Shown in pieces: positions 33,573 to 42,313 of a stretch of DNA of 64,000 bases; position 1 is the stretch's first letter, and every line of letters begins with the position of its first letter. The notes under the pieces were generated by a model. It worked only from the letters and a program-made list of their open reading frames with translations. It was not told where the DNA came from and did no database searches. Made by a program: the position numbers and the translations under genes. Source of the DNA: Paracidovorax sp031843945 (GTDB lineage: Bacteria; Pseudomonadota; Gammaproteobacteria; Burkholderiales; Burkholderiaceae_C); assembly GCF_031843945.1 (NCBI RefSeq), contig NZ_JAVTJJ010000007.1, positions 62,001-126,000 of the forward strand, in the 5' to 3' direction.

Positions 33573-34920
33573 CTCTGGAAGCCAGCGCCACCAGCACCAA
33601 CACCGGCAAGCCCAGCAGCGCAGTGCCGACGAAGAACTCCGGGTAGCCATACGTGTCGACGAAGCGGCCCGAGAACCCGGCGATCCACTTGGGCGCCAGC
33701 AGCATCATCGAGCTGAACAGTGCGTACTGCGTGGCCGAATATTGCACGTTCGTCAGGCTCGAGAGGTAGGCGATGAACGCGGCCGATGCGATGCCGCCCG
33801 AGAGGTTGTCGGCCGACACCACCAGCATCAGCAGCGTCACGTCGTGCCCCTGCGTGCTGAGCCACGCGAACAGCAGGTTGCTGAGAGCGCTGAGCACGGC
33901 GCCCAGCATCAGCACCCGCATCACCCCCAGCCGCATGGACAGCACGCCGCCCACGAAGGCGCCGGCCAGCGTAGCCAGCACGCCGAAGATCTTGCTGACT
34001 GCCGCCACCTCGTCCTTGGTGTAGCCCATGTCCACATAGAACGGGTTGGCCATGATGCCCATCACCACGTCGCTGATGCGGTAGATGGCGATCAGCCCCA
34101 ACAGCAGCGCGGCCTGCCAGCGGTATCGGCGGATAAAGTCGGCGAACGGCTCGACGAGCGCGCCGCGCAGCCATTCGGCGGCGTTGCGTGCGGGCGGCAG
34201 CGGGCGCGGCGCGGGCTCGCGCGAGAGCAGCACGGTCAGCGTGCCGACCAGCATCGACGCGGCCATGACGAGGTAGGCCACCTGCCAGGCGCCGTGCTGG
34301 TAGCTGCCGGCAGCGGCGGGCGATTCGGCCCGCGCGGCCACCCACAGCACGCCGGCGCCGGCCCAGATCATCGCCAGCCGGTAGCCCGTCTGGTAGGTGG
34401 CGGCCAGCGCGGCCTGCTTGTCGGCATCGGCCGATTCGATGCGGAAGGCGTCCAGCGCGATGTCCTGCGTGGCCGAGCCGAAGGCCACGAAGAGCGCGCA
34501 CCACACCATGGGCGCCAGGGCCACGCGCGGGTCGTTGAACGCCATGCCCACCAGCCCGGTCATCACCAGCGCCTGCGACAGCAGCAGCCAACTGCGGCGG
34601 CGGCCCAGCGTGCGCGTCAGCCAGGGCAGCGGCAGCCGGTCCACCAGCGGCGCCCACATCCACTTGAAGGCATAGGCCAGGCCCACCCAGCTCAAGTAGC
34701 CGATGGTGGTGCGGTCGATGCCCGCCTCGCGCAACCAGAAGCTCAGCGTGCCCAGCACCAGCAAGAGCGGCAGCCCGGCGGCAAAGCCCAGCGCCAGCAT
34801 GCGCAGGCTGGCGGGCTCCCGGTAGACGCGCAATGACTGGCGCCAAGTGCGGCGGGCTGGGGCAGTGCCGGGCTGCGCTGCGCTGGGCCGAGGGGCAGGG
34901 GGTGTGGACGTAGGGGGCAT
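33550..34920 (-). CDS. AmpG-like MFS permease
   Basis: 456 residues with about twelve to fourteen membrane helices. LGFAAGLPLLLVLGTLSFWL, YAFKWMWAPLVDRLPLPWL and ATQDIALDAFRIE are the AmpG signature stretches. AmpG imports GlcNAc-anhydromuropeptides from the periplasm for recycling and beta-lactamase signalling. A Pro/Ala-rich N-terminal segment of about 25 residues precedes the first helix. The last codons lie in a repeat copy, so the C-terminal residues (LAPDA) may be recent. No ampC or ampD is adjacent. Confidence 0.85.
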   Translation of the reverse strand: MPPTSTPPAPRPSAAQPGTAPARRTWRQSLRVYREPASLRMLALGFAAGLPLLLVLGTLSFWLREAGIDRTTIGYLSWVGLAYAFKWMWAPLVDRLPLPWLTRTLGRRRSWLLLSQALVMTGLVGMAFNDPRVALAPMVWCALFVAFGSATQDIALDAFRIESADADKQAALAATYQTGYRLAMIWAGAGVLWVAARAESPAAAGSYQHGAWQVAYLVMAASMLVGTLTVLLSREPAPRPLPPARNAAEWLRGALVEPFADFIRRYRWQAALLLGLIAIYRISDVVMGIMANPFYVDMGYTKDEVAAVSKIFGVLATLAGAFVGGVLSMRLGVMRVLMLGAVLSALSNLLFAWLSTQGHDVTLLMLVVSADNLSGGIASAAFIAYLSSLTNVQYSATQYALFSSMMLLAPKWIAGFSGRFVDTYGYPEFFVGTALLGLPVLVLVALASRVKLAPDA

Positions 34921-35072
34921 GTCGGGAGAACGGGGGCGAGCGGGCGGCGTCGTGCCCGTGGCCTGAGAGGGCCGGGGCCCGGGTGGAACGCCAGGTGTGA
35001 TTGCCGGCGATTATCGGCCGGCGTTGCAGCAGACGCCGGCCAGCCTGCGCCAGCCGGGAGCCAGCGAGTTCG

Positions 35073-37292
35073 TCAGGCTGCGCGGACCAGCTTGAGTTGC
35101 GGCGGGGCCACCAGGACTTCTTCCACCACCTCTTCCGGCTCCGACGCGGCGCTGACGAGGAACGCGGTCGCCGCCTCGGCCGGCATGGGCCGCGCGAACA
35201 GGTAGCCCTGCAGCAGGTGGCAGCCCCAGTGCTTGAGCAGTTGGGCCTGCTGCACGGTCTCCACGCCTTCTGCGACGATCTCCAGTCCCAGGTCGAACGC
35301 CAGCCCGATGGCGGTGGCGCACACCGCCTGGCCGCGGCCGCTGAGGTCGACGTCGCGAATGAAGGACCGGTCGAGCTTGAAGGCGTGCACCGGCAGGCGC
35401 CGCAGATAGCTCAGCGACGAATAGCCGGTGCCGAAGTCGTCGATGGACAACCGCACGCCCAAGGCGCGCAACGCGGTCAGCCGCTCGGTGGCGCGTTCCA
35501 GTTGCGACATCAGCACGGATTCGGTGATCTCCAGCTCCAGGTCAGCCGGTTGCAGGCGGTGGCGGGCCAGCGTTTGCATGATGAGCGATTCGAGCGACTC
35601 GTCTTCCAGTTGGTGTACCGAGAGGTTCACCGCCATGCGCATGCCGGTATGGCCCTGCGCCTGCCACTGCGCGAGTTGCCGGCAAGCTTCGTTCAACACC
35701 CACGCACCCAGGCGGTGGATGACGCCGCTGGTTTCGGCCAGCGTGATGAACCGCAGCGGAGATATCAGCCCGCGCAACGGGTGCTGCCAACGCACCAGGG
35801 CTTCCATGCACGCCACCTGGCCGGTTTCGCCATGCACCTGCGGCTGGTAGTGCAGCACGAATTCATCGCGCTCGAGCGCCATGCGCAGCGCGTCTTCCAG
35901 CTCCATCTGTTCCTGCAGCTGGTCTTTCAGCGCGGGGGTGAAGGTCTTGAGGGGGCTACCACTGCGGCCGGTGGTCTTGGCTTCGTGAAGGGCCAGCTCT
36001 GCGGCGTCCATCACCGCCTCGGCTGTCATGCCGTCGCCCGGAAAGCGCGCTACGCCTGCGCTGGCGCGCACGTTCAGCACCTTGCCGAAGACGGCGATGG
36101 GCAGGGCGAAGGCGTTGTCCAGTTGCGCATGGCGCTGTGACACCGCATGTGGCGCCAGCCCGGTGCACACCACCGCAAAGGTAGCGCCATGGCCGCGCGC
36201 CAGCAGGTCGCGGCCCTGCACCGCCTGCTGCAGGCGGCCGGCCAGCTGGGCCAGCAGGGCGTCGCCAGCGGCATGGCCGTGGGTGGCACAAATCAGGTCG
36301 AACCGGTCGATGTCGAACACGAAAACGGCCAGCGAGGCGGCGTTGCGCTGGTGCTCGTCCAGCAGCGGGGTCAGCTGGCGCAGCAGGCCGGCGCGGTCGG
36401 TCAGGCCGGAAAAGCGGGTGTCTTCGGCGTCAGGCGCCCGGCGCGCCATGCGGCCTGCAGGGTGGGCTTGCGGCTGCTGTTGCTGCTGCGCCTGGGGCTG
36501 CGGCTGCTGTTGTTGCTGCGCGACGGAACGGCGCCTGGCGGGTGCAGCAGGTGGGCGCAGCTGCGCGGCTGAACGCTTGCGCGGACGCACTTGCAAGCGT
36601 CCCAGGTCCTGCATGACCACCCAGAGGAAGAGCACGCTCATGACCAGGAAGCCGAAGCCGGCCACATAGGGAAGCGACAGCACGCCCATGTCGGACAAGG
36701 CGGCCAACGCCGAGCTGACGGTCATCAGCCCCATGGCCAGCCACGGCAGCTTGCGCCACACACCCTCTTCGTAGCGGCCCGTGCGCAGGCGCGGCAGGCT
36801 CGCCACCATCAAACCCAGCGTCAGCAGGCGCAGCAGGTGGAACAGGGTGTCCGGCGTGCCCGACAGCAGGCGGATCGACTCGCCCCAGGGCATTTGCACC
36901 AGCCGGTCGGCGTGCAGCTGGCTGAAGCGGTAGCCATAGTCGGACGTGAAGTTGTGCGCCACGATCACCAGCGTGACGGCGGTGACCGCTGCAGTCAGCC
37001 GCAGGCGCGGCCGGCGCGACGCCAGCGATTCGAAGAAGAATGTGCACACCGGCACCACCACCAGCGACCACAGGTTCAGCCAGCGGTGTGCCTGCAGCGC
37101 GGCAGCCGAGTCGGTAGCTGAATATTGCAGGGCGTTGCCCATCTGGAACAGCGCGAAGACCACACACAGCGCACCATAGCTCCACTGGGCCCGCGGCTGC
37201 GTGCTGTGCCGAGCGAGCACGACGGAGTACCCGGCACCCATGAGCAGGAAGCCGACAGAAATCAGGTACGCCGTGACTAGGGGGCTGTCCAT
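35073..37292 (-). CDS. Seven-helix membrane EAL phosphodiesterase with degenerate GGDEF
   Basis: 739 residues. About seven membrane helices fill residues 5-230. A glutamine-rich low-complexity linker follows (about 240-285, AQQQQQPQPQAQQQQQP). The GGDEF domain (about 290-460) has lost its active-site motif: HGATF at 368-372 stands where GGDEF is expected, so it should not make c-di-GMP. The EAL domain (about 475-715) is complete: EAL at 497-499 (MEALVRW), NLSVHQL, LELEITESVL, DDFGTGYSSL, KLDRSFI and AEGVET. It should cleave c-di-GMP. It is divergent from an AraC gene. Confidence 0.9.
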   Translation of the reverse strand: MDSPLVTAYLISVGFLLMGAGYSVVLARHSTQPRAQWSYGALCVVFALFQMGNALQYSATDSAAALQAHRWLNLWSLVVVPVCTFFFESLASRRPRLRLTAAVTAVTLVIVAHNFTSDYGYRFSQLHADRLVQMPWGESIRLLSGTPDTLFHLLRLLTLGLMVASLPRLRTGRYEEGVWRKLPWLAMGLMTVSSALAALSDMGVLSLPYVAGFGFLVMSVLFLWVVMQDLGRLQVRPRKRSAAQLRPPAAPARRRSVAQQQQQPQPQAQQQQQPQAHPAGRMARRAPDAEDTRFSGLTDRAGLLRQLTPLLDEHQRNAASLAVFVFDIDRFDLICATHGHAAGDALLAQLAGRLQQAVQGRDLLARGHGATFAVVCTGLAPHAVSQRHAQLDNAFALPIAVFGKVLNVRASAGVARFPGDGMTAEAVMDAAELALHEAKTTGRSGSPLKTFTPALKDQLQEQMELEDALRMALERDEFVLHYQPQVHGETGQVACMEALVRWQHPLRGLISPLRFITLAETSGVIHRLGAWVLNEACRQLAQWQAQGHTGMRMAVNLSVHQLEDESLESLIMQTLARHRLQPADLELEITESVLMSQLERATERLTALRALGVRLSIDDFGTGYSSLSYLRRLPVHAFKLDRSFIRDVDLSGRGQAVCATAIGLAFDLGLEIVAEGVETVQQAQLLKHWGCHLLQGYLFARPMPAEAATAFLVSAASEPEEVVEEVLVAPPQLKLVRAA

Positions 37293-37432
37293 GGGGGCGG
37301 CGCGGGCAGGCGCGCCGATACAAAATATGACATTTGATTGTGCCCCAGATGCGGTTTTCGTGTGGCAGGGCTTTTGCCGCTCTACAGAACCTGGCGATGC
37401 CGTCCTACAGGTAGCGCGCTACCATCCCGCGA

Positions 37433-38230
37433 GTGACGCCCCCCGCATCCACCCCTGCCGCCTGTTCCGTGCGCGCCTACAGCGGCGAATATGCGGTGCA
37501 TGCGCACGACCACGCCCAGGTGGTGTATGCGCTGGCCGGGCGCATGGAAATGGAGGTGGCCGGCCGCTCCCTCTGGGTGGACCGCGCCAGCGGCATCGTC
37601 GTGCCCGCCGGGGTGCGGCATGGCTTTCATGCCCCGCCGGGTGCCCGTTTCTGCGTGATCGACCTGCCGCAAGTCAGCGGCACCGAACGCGTGCGCCGCT
37701 TCGCCGTGCCGGCCCAGGCGCGTGGGTGGATCGACATGGCAGCGGCCATGGCTGCCGAGGCTGATGATCTGCACCCGGCTTTCATGGGGTTGGGCCTGCC
37801 CAGCGGCGTCGTTCATGCCTGGGCCGCGCAGGCGGCCGGCCCCACCCCGGCGCTGCCCCAACAACTGGACGGCCTGTTGCACGCGCCGCGGGTGCTGGCG
37901 CGGCGCGCGCTGGCACCTGAGCGGCTCGAGCAAGCCGTGCGCGCCGCGCTGCACGAGCCCTGGCCCACCGCCCGCATGGCTGCGCTGTGCCACCTGAGCG
38001 TGCAGCGCTTTCACACCCGCTGGATCGAGCTGAGCGGTGCCACGCCGCAAGCCTGGCTGCGCGGCGTGCGGCTGGACGCGGCCACCCGCTGGCTGGCGGG
38101 CGGCCGGCCGCTGGAGCGCGTGGCGCTGGCCTGCGGTTACGCCACCGGCTCGGCGCTGGCCTCGGCGCTGCGGCGCGAGCGCGGCACCGGCGCCCGCCAA
38201 TTGCGCCAACGCAGCCAGCCTGCACCTTGA
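37433..38230 (+). CDS. AraC-family regulator with cupin N-terminal domain
   Basis: 265 residues. Residues 15-75 look like a cupin pocket (HAHDHAQVVYALAGRMEMEV, VPAGVRHGFH). The last 100 residues carry two helix-turn-helix units of the AraC type (MAALCHLSVQRFHTRWIEL; LERVALACGYATGSALASAL). The family usually activates a neighbouring transporter or catabolic gene in response to a small effector. The downstream EamA transporter starts 47 bases later and is a likely target. The start codon is a GTG without a clear ribosome site, so the exact N terminus is uncertain. Confidence 0.85.
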   Translation: MTPPASTPAACSVRAYSGEYAVHAHDHAQVVYALAGRMEMEVAGRSLWVDRASGIVVPAGVRHGFHAPPGARFCVIDLPQVSGTERVRRFAVPAQARGWIDMAAAMAAEADDLHPAFMGLGLPSGVVHAWAAQAAGPTPALPQQLDGLLHAPRVLARRALAPERLEQAVRAALHEPWPTARMAALCHLSVQRFHTRWIELSGATPQAWLRGVRLDAATRWLAGGRPLERVALACGYATGSALASALRRERGTGARQLRQRSQPAP

Positions 38231-38277
38231 GCGTTGCGCGACAGTCGCGGTGCGTGCGCCGTGGCACCCTCACGGCC

Positions 38278-39219
38278 ATGGTCGCCTCTCGCTCTTCCTC
38301 TTCCTCTGCGGCATCTTCTTCGGGCGATGCCACCCGCCACGGTGCGCGCGGCATCGCCATGGTGCTGCTGGCCGCCATGCTGTGGGGCACCACCGGTACC
38401 GCGCAAAGCCTGGGGCCGGCGGTTCTGTCGCCTTACTGGGTGGGCGCCTTGCGGTTGGCGGTGGCGGCGGTGTTCTTCGCCGCGCTGACCGGCGTTCTGC
38501 GCCAGCGCGGCGGCACGCTGGCCTGGCCGCGCGTGCTGGCGGCGGGTGCGTGCATGGCTGTTTACAACCTCAGCTTCTTTGCCGGCGTGAAGGCCAGCGG
38601 GATAGCGCTGGGCACGGCCATTGCCATCGGCAGCGGGCCCATCTGGGCGGGCCTGCTGCAAACCTTGCAGGCGCGCCGCCTGCCCGCACCGGTATGGTGG
38701 GCCGGCACGCTGCTGGGCGTGGCGGGTGGCGCGGCCATGGCGCTGGACGGCGGCGGCCCGGGCGGCCGGGGCGGCGCGTCGGCAGGCGGCATCGCCCTTT
38801 GCCTGATGTCGGGGCTGACGTATGCCGCCCACACCCTGCTGAACAAACCGCTGGTGGAGCGCGCCGGCGCCGCCACGGTCAACCTGGCCGTCTTCGGCAC
38901 GGCGGCGGTGCTGTCGTTGCCTGCGGCTGCCGTGCTGGGCGGCCCGCTCGCCCTGTCGGCCGGCACGTGGGTCACCGTGGGTTACCTGGGCCTGGTGGCG
39001 ACCGGGCTGGCCTACCTGCTGTTCACCAGCGCGCTGCGCTACATCTCCGGCGCCACCGGGGTCACGCTGGCGCTGGCCGAGCCGGTCACCGCCTTCGTGC
39101 TGGCGGTCGTGGTGGTGGGCGAATCGCCTTCGCTGCTGTCCGTGGCAGGGCTGGTGGCAGTGCTGTCGGGCCTGCTGATCGTGGTGTGGGCGGAGCTGCG
39201 CGCCAGCCGGCGCGGCTGA
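38278..39219 (+). CDS. EamA/DMT-family inner-membrane transporter
   Basis: 313 residues. A Ser-rich N-terminal tail of about 20 residues precedes ten hydrophobic helices in two halves (GIAMVLLAAMLWGTTGTAQS opens the first; AGGIALCLMSGLTYAAHTLL opens the second). FTSALRYISGATGVTLALAE and PVTAFVLAVVVVGES are typical of the family. Substrate unknown. It follows the AraC gene after 47 bases on the same strand, so the regulator probably controls it. Confidence 0.85.
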   Translation: MVASRSSSSSAASSSGDATRHGARGIAMVLLAAMLWGTTGTAQSLGPAVLSPYWVGALRLAVAAVFFAALTGVLRQRGGTLAWPRVLAAGACMAVYNLSFFAGVKASGIALGTAIAIGSGPIWAGLLQTLQARRLPAPVWWAGTLLGVAGGAAMALDGGGPGGRGGASAGGIALCLMSGLTYAAHTLLNKPLVERAGAATVNLAVFGTAAVLSLPAAAVLGGPLALSAGTWVTVGYLGLVATGLAYLLFTSALRYISGATGVTLALAEPVTAFVLAVVVVGESPSLLSVAGLVAVLSGLLIVVWAELRASRRG

Positions 39220-39291
39220 GGGCTGTGGCCTGCGCTGCGCCGGCACCGCTGCCTACACACAGGCGGTGGCGCGCCGCTAGACTCGGGCGCC

Positions 39292-40197
39292 ATGCAAAAC
39301 ACCCACCTCTCTGCCGCTTCCGCTGCCGACTCGAACCCTTCCAGCGGGGACGTGTCCGGTTGCCGGCTGTGCGCACTGCGTCAGGGCCATGGTGCCTGGA
39401 ACGCACGGCGCGGCTTTCTGATGGCGGCGGGCGCTGCCTTTGCCGGCCCGGCGCTGGCCCAGGTCGATGTGGGCTCGTCGTCCGCCATGCGCCAACTGGT
39501 GCCGGCCGAAGCGCTGGAGCAGGCCGCCACGCAGCAATACAGCAAGATGATGGAGCAGGCCAAGGCCCAGCGCGCCCTGGCCGGTGACACCAACCCGCAG
39601 CTGCAGAAGCTGCGCGGCATCTCGCAGCGGCTGATTCCGTTCAGTGCGCAGTGGAACAACCGCGCTACCGCATGGAAGTGGGAGGTCAACCTGATCGGCA
39701 GCAAGCAGATCAACGCCTTTTGCATGCCAGGTGGCAAGATCGCCTTCTACACCGGCATCCTCGACCAGCTGAAGCTGACCGACGACGAGTCCGCGATGAT
39801 CATGGGCCACGAAATGGCCCACGCCCTGCGCGAGCACGCCCGCGCCCGCCTGGCCAAGACGCAGGCCACCAGCATGGGGCTGTCGCTGGGCGCGCAGCTG
39901 CTGGGCCTGGGCGACCTGGGCAATGCGGCGGCCAACCTGGGCACGCAATTGATCACGCTGAAATTCAGCCGAGGCGATGAGACCGAGGCCGATCTGGTGG
40001 GCCTGGAGCTGGCCGCACGCGGCGGGTTCGACCCTGACGCGTCCGTCAGCCTCTGGCGCAAGATGGGCGAGGCCAACAAGAACCAGGGCGGCCCGGCGTT
40101 CCTGTCCACCCACCCGAGCGGGCCCGACCGCATTCGCCAGCTGGAGGCCAACGTGCCCCGCGTGGAAGGGCTGTACAAGGCGGCCAAGCGCGGTTGA
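39292..40197 (+). CDS. M48-family metalloprotease with Tat-like signal peptide
   Basis: 301 residues. An N-terminal extension with a CRLCALRQGHG segment is followed by NARRGFLMAAGAAFAGPALA, a twin-arginine-like signal with a short hydrophobic stretch. The catalytic motif HEMAH is at 173-177 and the third zinc ligand is in the segment DETEADLVGLELAARGG. Such proteases are peri- or outer-membrane-linked and degrade misfolded proteins (BepA/LoiP-like), but without TPR repeats this is the shorter form. It precedes a repeat copy and is convergent with the TctA gene. Confidence 0.85.
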   Translation: MQNTHLSAASAADSNPSSGDVSGCRLCALRQGHGAWNARRGFLMAAGAAFAGPALAQVDVGSSSAMRQLVPAEALEQAATQQYSKMMEQAKAQRALAGDTNPQLQKLRGISQRLIPFSAQWNNRATAWKWEVNLIGSKQINAFCMPGGKIAFYTGILDQLKLTDDESAMIMGHEMAHALREHARARLAKTQATSMGLSLGAQLLGLGDLGNAAANLGTQLITLKFSRGDETEADLVGLELAARGGFDPDASVSLWRKMGEANKNQGGPAFLSTHPSGPDRIRQLEANVPRVEGLYKAAKRG

Positions 40198-40202
40198 TTT
40201 TG

Positions 40203-40263
40203 GGTCAAATAGGCCTCTGGCGCTTATCCATCAAGCGCTATTAGCTATAAAAGAGATAGCAAA
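40203..40263 (-). repeat. Intergenic AT-rich/GCGCTT hairpin repeat, copy 7
   Basis: Read on the minus strand: TTTGCTATCTCTTTTATAGC, then AGCGCTTgatggataAGCGC, CAGAGGCC and ATTTGACCCA. It lies between the convergent M48 protease and TctA genes. Confidence 0.9.
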
Positions 40264-40303
40264 AAACGACGGCCCACGATAGGCACGCAGCCCATCGTGG
40301 CCC
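40261..40303 (-). terminator. Terminator of the TctA/mvaA operon
   Basis: On the minus strand an imperfect GGGCCACGAT/ATCGTGGGCC stem with a 13-base loop is followed by GTCG and six T. It lies 13 bases after the TctA stop and touches the repeat. Confidence 0.75.
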
Positions 40304-40315
40304 ATTGCAGCTTGC

Positions 40316-41698
40316 TTAGAACAGCTTCACGATGGCCGGCACGCTCAGCACGGCCGTGTAGTAGCCCATGAACTGCACGCCGGTGTTGAAGCCGAAGGCG
40401 CGCGACAGCAGTCCGCCCAGCAGGCCCATGGTCAAAATCACCAGCAGGCCCAGCACCTGGCCTTCCCATACGCTGATCACGATGATGAGGCCCACGAAGG
40501 TGGCGATGATGGCCTCGTGGCTGACCTTGCGCGACACAAACAGCGCTGCGCTGCGCGCGTAGTTCATGGCGAAGGGGTACGACACCACAGCCGCCAGCAG
40601 CACGGCCAGCATGCCGTAGCCCAGAAACTCCCAGTGGTTCAGCAGGTTGTGCAGGTTGTAGGTCTGGCCGGTGGCGGCATCGACGGTAAAGCGGGGCGGC
40701 GCGTTGAACAGCGGCGCGGCCGGGCCCGCGGCCACGGGGCTCAGCGGCAAGCCGAAGGCGATCAGCGGAATCAGCGCCTCGGCGATATAAGTGGCCTCGG
40801 TCACGCCGTTGCGCGCGCTCAGCACCGTCGTCAGGCGGTGGTAGGCGTGCTTGATGCGTGAACCCACCAATTCGCCCAGCACCACGGTCATGGCCACGGG
40901 GCTGAATACGAAGGTGGCGCTGGAGATGGTGGCGGTGATCAGCGTCCAGCGGGTCTGCACGCGGTCCATCACTCGCAATGGGTTGGGAAAGTAGCCCGAC
41001 CAGCCCTTCACGTCCGGCGCCAGGTTGAACTGGCGCACCTTGTCGCGCAGCATGCGCTGGCGCCCGGCCGGCGCGATCACGGTGAACAGGTCGGCGATCA
41101 GCGGCCCGATGGCGATGCCCAGGAAGTAGCTGATGCTGAGCTTCACGTCGTACTTGGCCGTCAGGCTTTGCAGCGCAATGATCACCACCACGAATGGAAC
41201 CAGCAGCGCCACCGAGGCCCAGCGCCCGGCCGAGAAGTAGGCGATGAGGATGGCCGCGCCCAGGAAGATCCACGGCGCGGTCTTGGTGATGGCGGCGCCG
41301 AAGGGCGCCAGCATCACGGCGAACAGCACGGCCAGCGGCACGGCAACGAAGGCCGCCACGATGGCGCCCGACACCATCTTGCGCAGGGCGATGTGGGGCA
41401 CGCCCAGCTTGCGCAGCATGTTGGCATCCTGCAGCAGCGGCGTGGCCAGCGTGTCGCCCGGTATGCCCAGCAGGGCGGTGGGCACGGCGTGCGTCATGTG
41501 CTTGGCTACGGCGCCGGCCAGAAAGAACGTGAAGATGCCTGCGGGCGGCACGCCCAGCAGCACCACCAGCAGCGTGAGGGGCGCCAGCGTGGTGGTCTCG
41601 TCGGTGCCCGAAACCAGGCCGATGGCGGCGAACACCACTGCGCCCACCAGCCCCATGGCGGCGGCAACAGCGATGTCGTTGATCAGTTGGGGATCCAT
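40316..41698 (-). CDS. TctA-family permease of a tripartite tricarboxylate-type transporter
   Basis: 460 residues with about ten to twelve membrane helices. The N terminus has LVGAVVFAAIGLVSGTDETT and TALLGIPGDTLATPLLQD, the conserved TctA loop, and the second half contains NGVTEATYIAEALIPLIAFG and LPLSPVAAGPAAPLFNAPP. This is the large permease of Bug/Tct importers. It follows a small membrane protein and mvaA on one strand, which suggests mevalonate or a related acid as the substrate (inference). A receptor gene is not adjacent; the nearest Bug receptor is at 8048. Confidence 0.9.
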   Translation of the reverse strand: MDPQLINDIAVAAAMGLVGAVVFAAIGLVSGTDETTTLAPLTLLVVLLGVPPAGIFTFFLAGAVAKHMTHAVPTALLGIPGDTLATPLLQDANMLRKLGVPHIALRKMVSGAIVAAFVAVPLAVLFAVMLAPFGAAITKTAPWIFLGAAILIAYFSAGRWASVALLVPFVVVIIALQSLTAKYDVKLSISYFLGIAIGPLIADLFTVIAPAGRQRMLRDKVRQFNLAPDVKGWSGYFPNPLRVMDRVQTRWTLITATISSATFVFSPVAMTVVLGELVGSRIKHAYHRLTTVLSARNGVTEATYIAEALIPLIAFGLPLSPVAAGPAAPLFNAPPRFTVDAATGQTYNLHNLLNHWEFLGYGMLAVLLAAVVSYPFAMNYARSAALFVSRKVSHEAIIATFVGLIIVISVWEGQVLGLLVILTMGLLGGLLSRAFGFNTGVQFMGYYTAVLSVPAIVKLF

Positions 41699-41716
41699 AT
41701 CGTGCGCTCCTGGGGA

Positions 41717-42226
41717 TCAACGTGGCGCGGTGACTGAGGCAGTCACCGATGCGGATGCCGGCGCGGCCATGGCAGCACCCGTGGACGCGTCTGAGTCCGG
41801 CTGGAGTTGCTGCTCGTGCTGCTCGAACAGCTCGTAGAGCTTCAGCTCCTTGAGCTCCTGCACCACGGCGGGCGGCAGGTCGGCAATGGAGCCCAGGCCG
41901 CCGGGTTGCGCGGCCAGCTCCTGCAGCACTTCGCGCCGCCAGGCGGGGTCGGTGGAAAGATCCTGCTCGGTCACTTCGCGCTTCGGGGGAAAGGCCCGCG
42001 CGCAGATCACGCCGGCGGTCACGCAACCCGCCAGGCCGGCCAGCATGGCGTAGGCGTGTGCCAGTTGCCGGGATTCGACGAACGTGGCGAGCCAGCGGCT
42101 GGCCAGGAAGAACCCGACCACGCTGATGCCGATGCCGATCGCGATGGACCAGGCCAGATGCCGCAGGTCGACGGTGTCGCCCCACACTTCGGCCAGCCGC
42201 CAGTGGGCGGGGTCTTTGGTTGTCAT
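41717..42226 (-). CDS. Small membrane protein of the TctA/mvaA operon
   Basis: 169 residues. Two hydrophobic helices (about 25-45 and 58-77) and a long cytoplasmic tail with KELKLYELFEQHEQQLQPDS and an Ala/Ser/Thr-rich end are visible. It does not show the four helices of an ordinary TctB subunit. It lies between mvaA and the TctA gene with 18 bases to the latter, both starting with AGGAG sites, so it may be the small subunit of this transporter. Not recognised further. Confidence 0.7.
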   Translation of the reverse strand: MTTKDPAHWRLAEVWGDTVDLRHLAWSIAIGIGISVVGFFLASRWLATFVESRQLAHAYAMLAGLAGCVTAGVICARAFPPKREVTEQDLSTDPAWRREVLQELAAQPGGLGSIADLPPAVVQELKELKLYELFEQHEQQLQPDSDASTGAAMAAPASASVTASVTAPR

Positions 42227-42313
42227 GTTGGTCTCCTGATTTGTTCTGGGTCGGTGGTGGGGCGGGACATGCAGCGCACTGGCGGCCCCACCGCCGCCAG
42301 CGCTCCGTGGGGT

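Noticed and set aside
42277..42300. CTGGCGG/CCGCCAG inverted repeat between mvaA and the small membrane protein as terminator
   Set aside because: No T run follows on either strand and the genes on both sides appear to be one operon.
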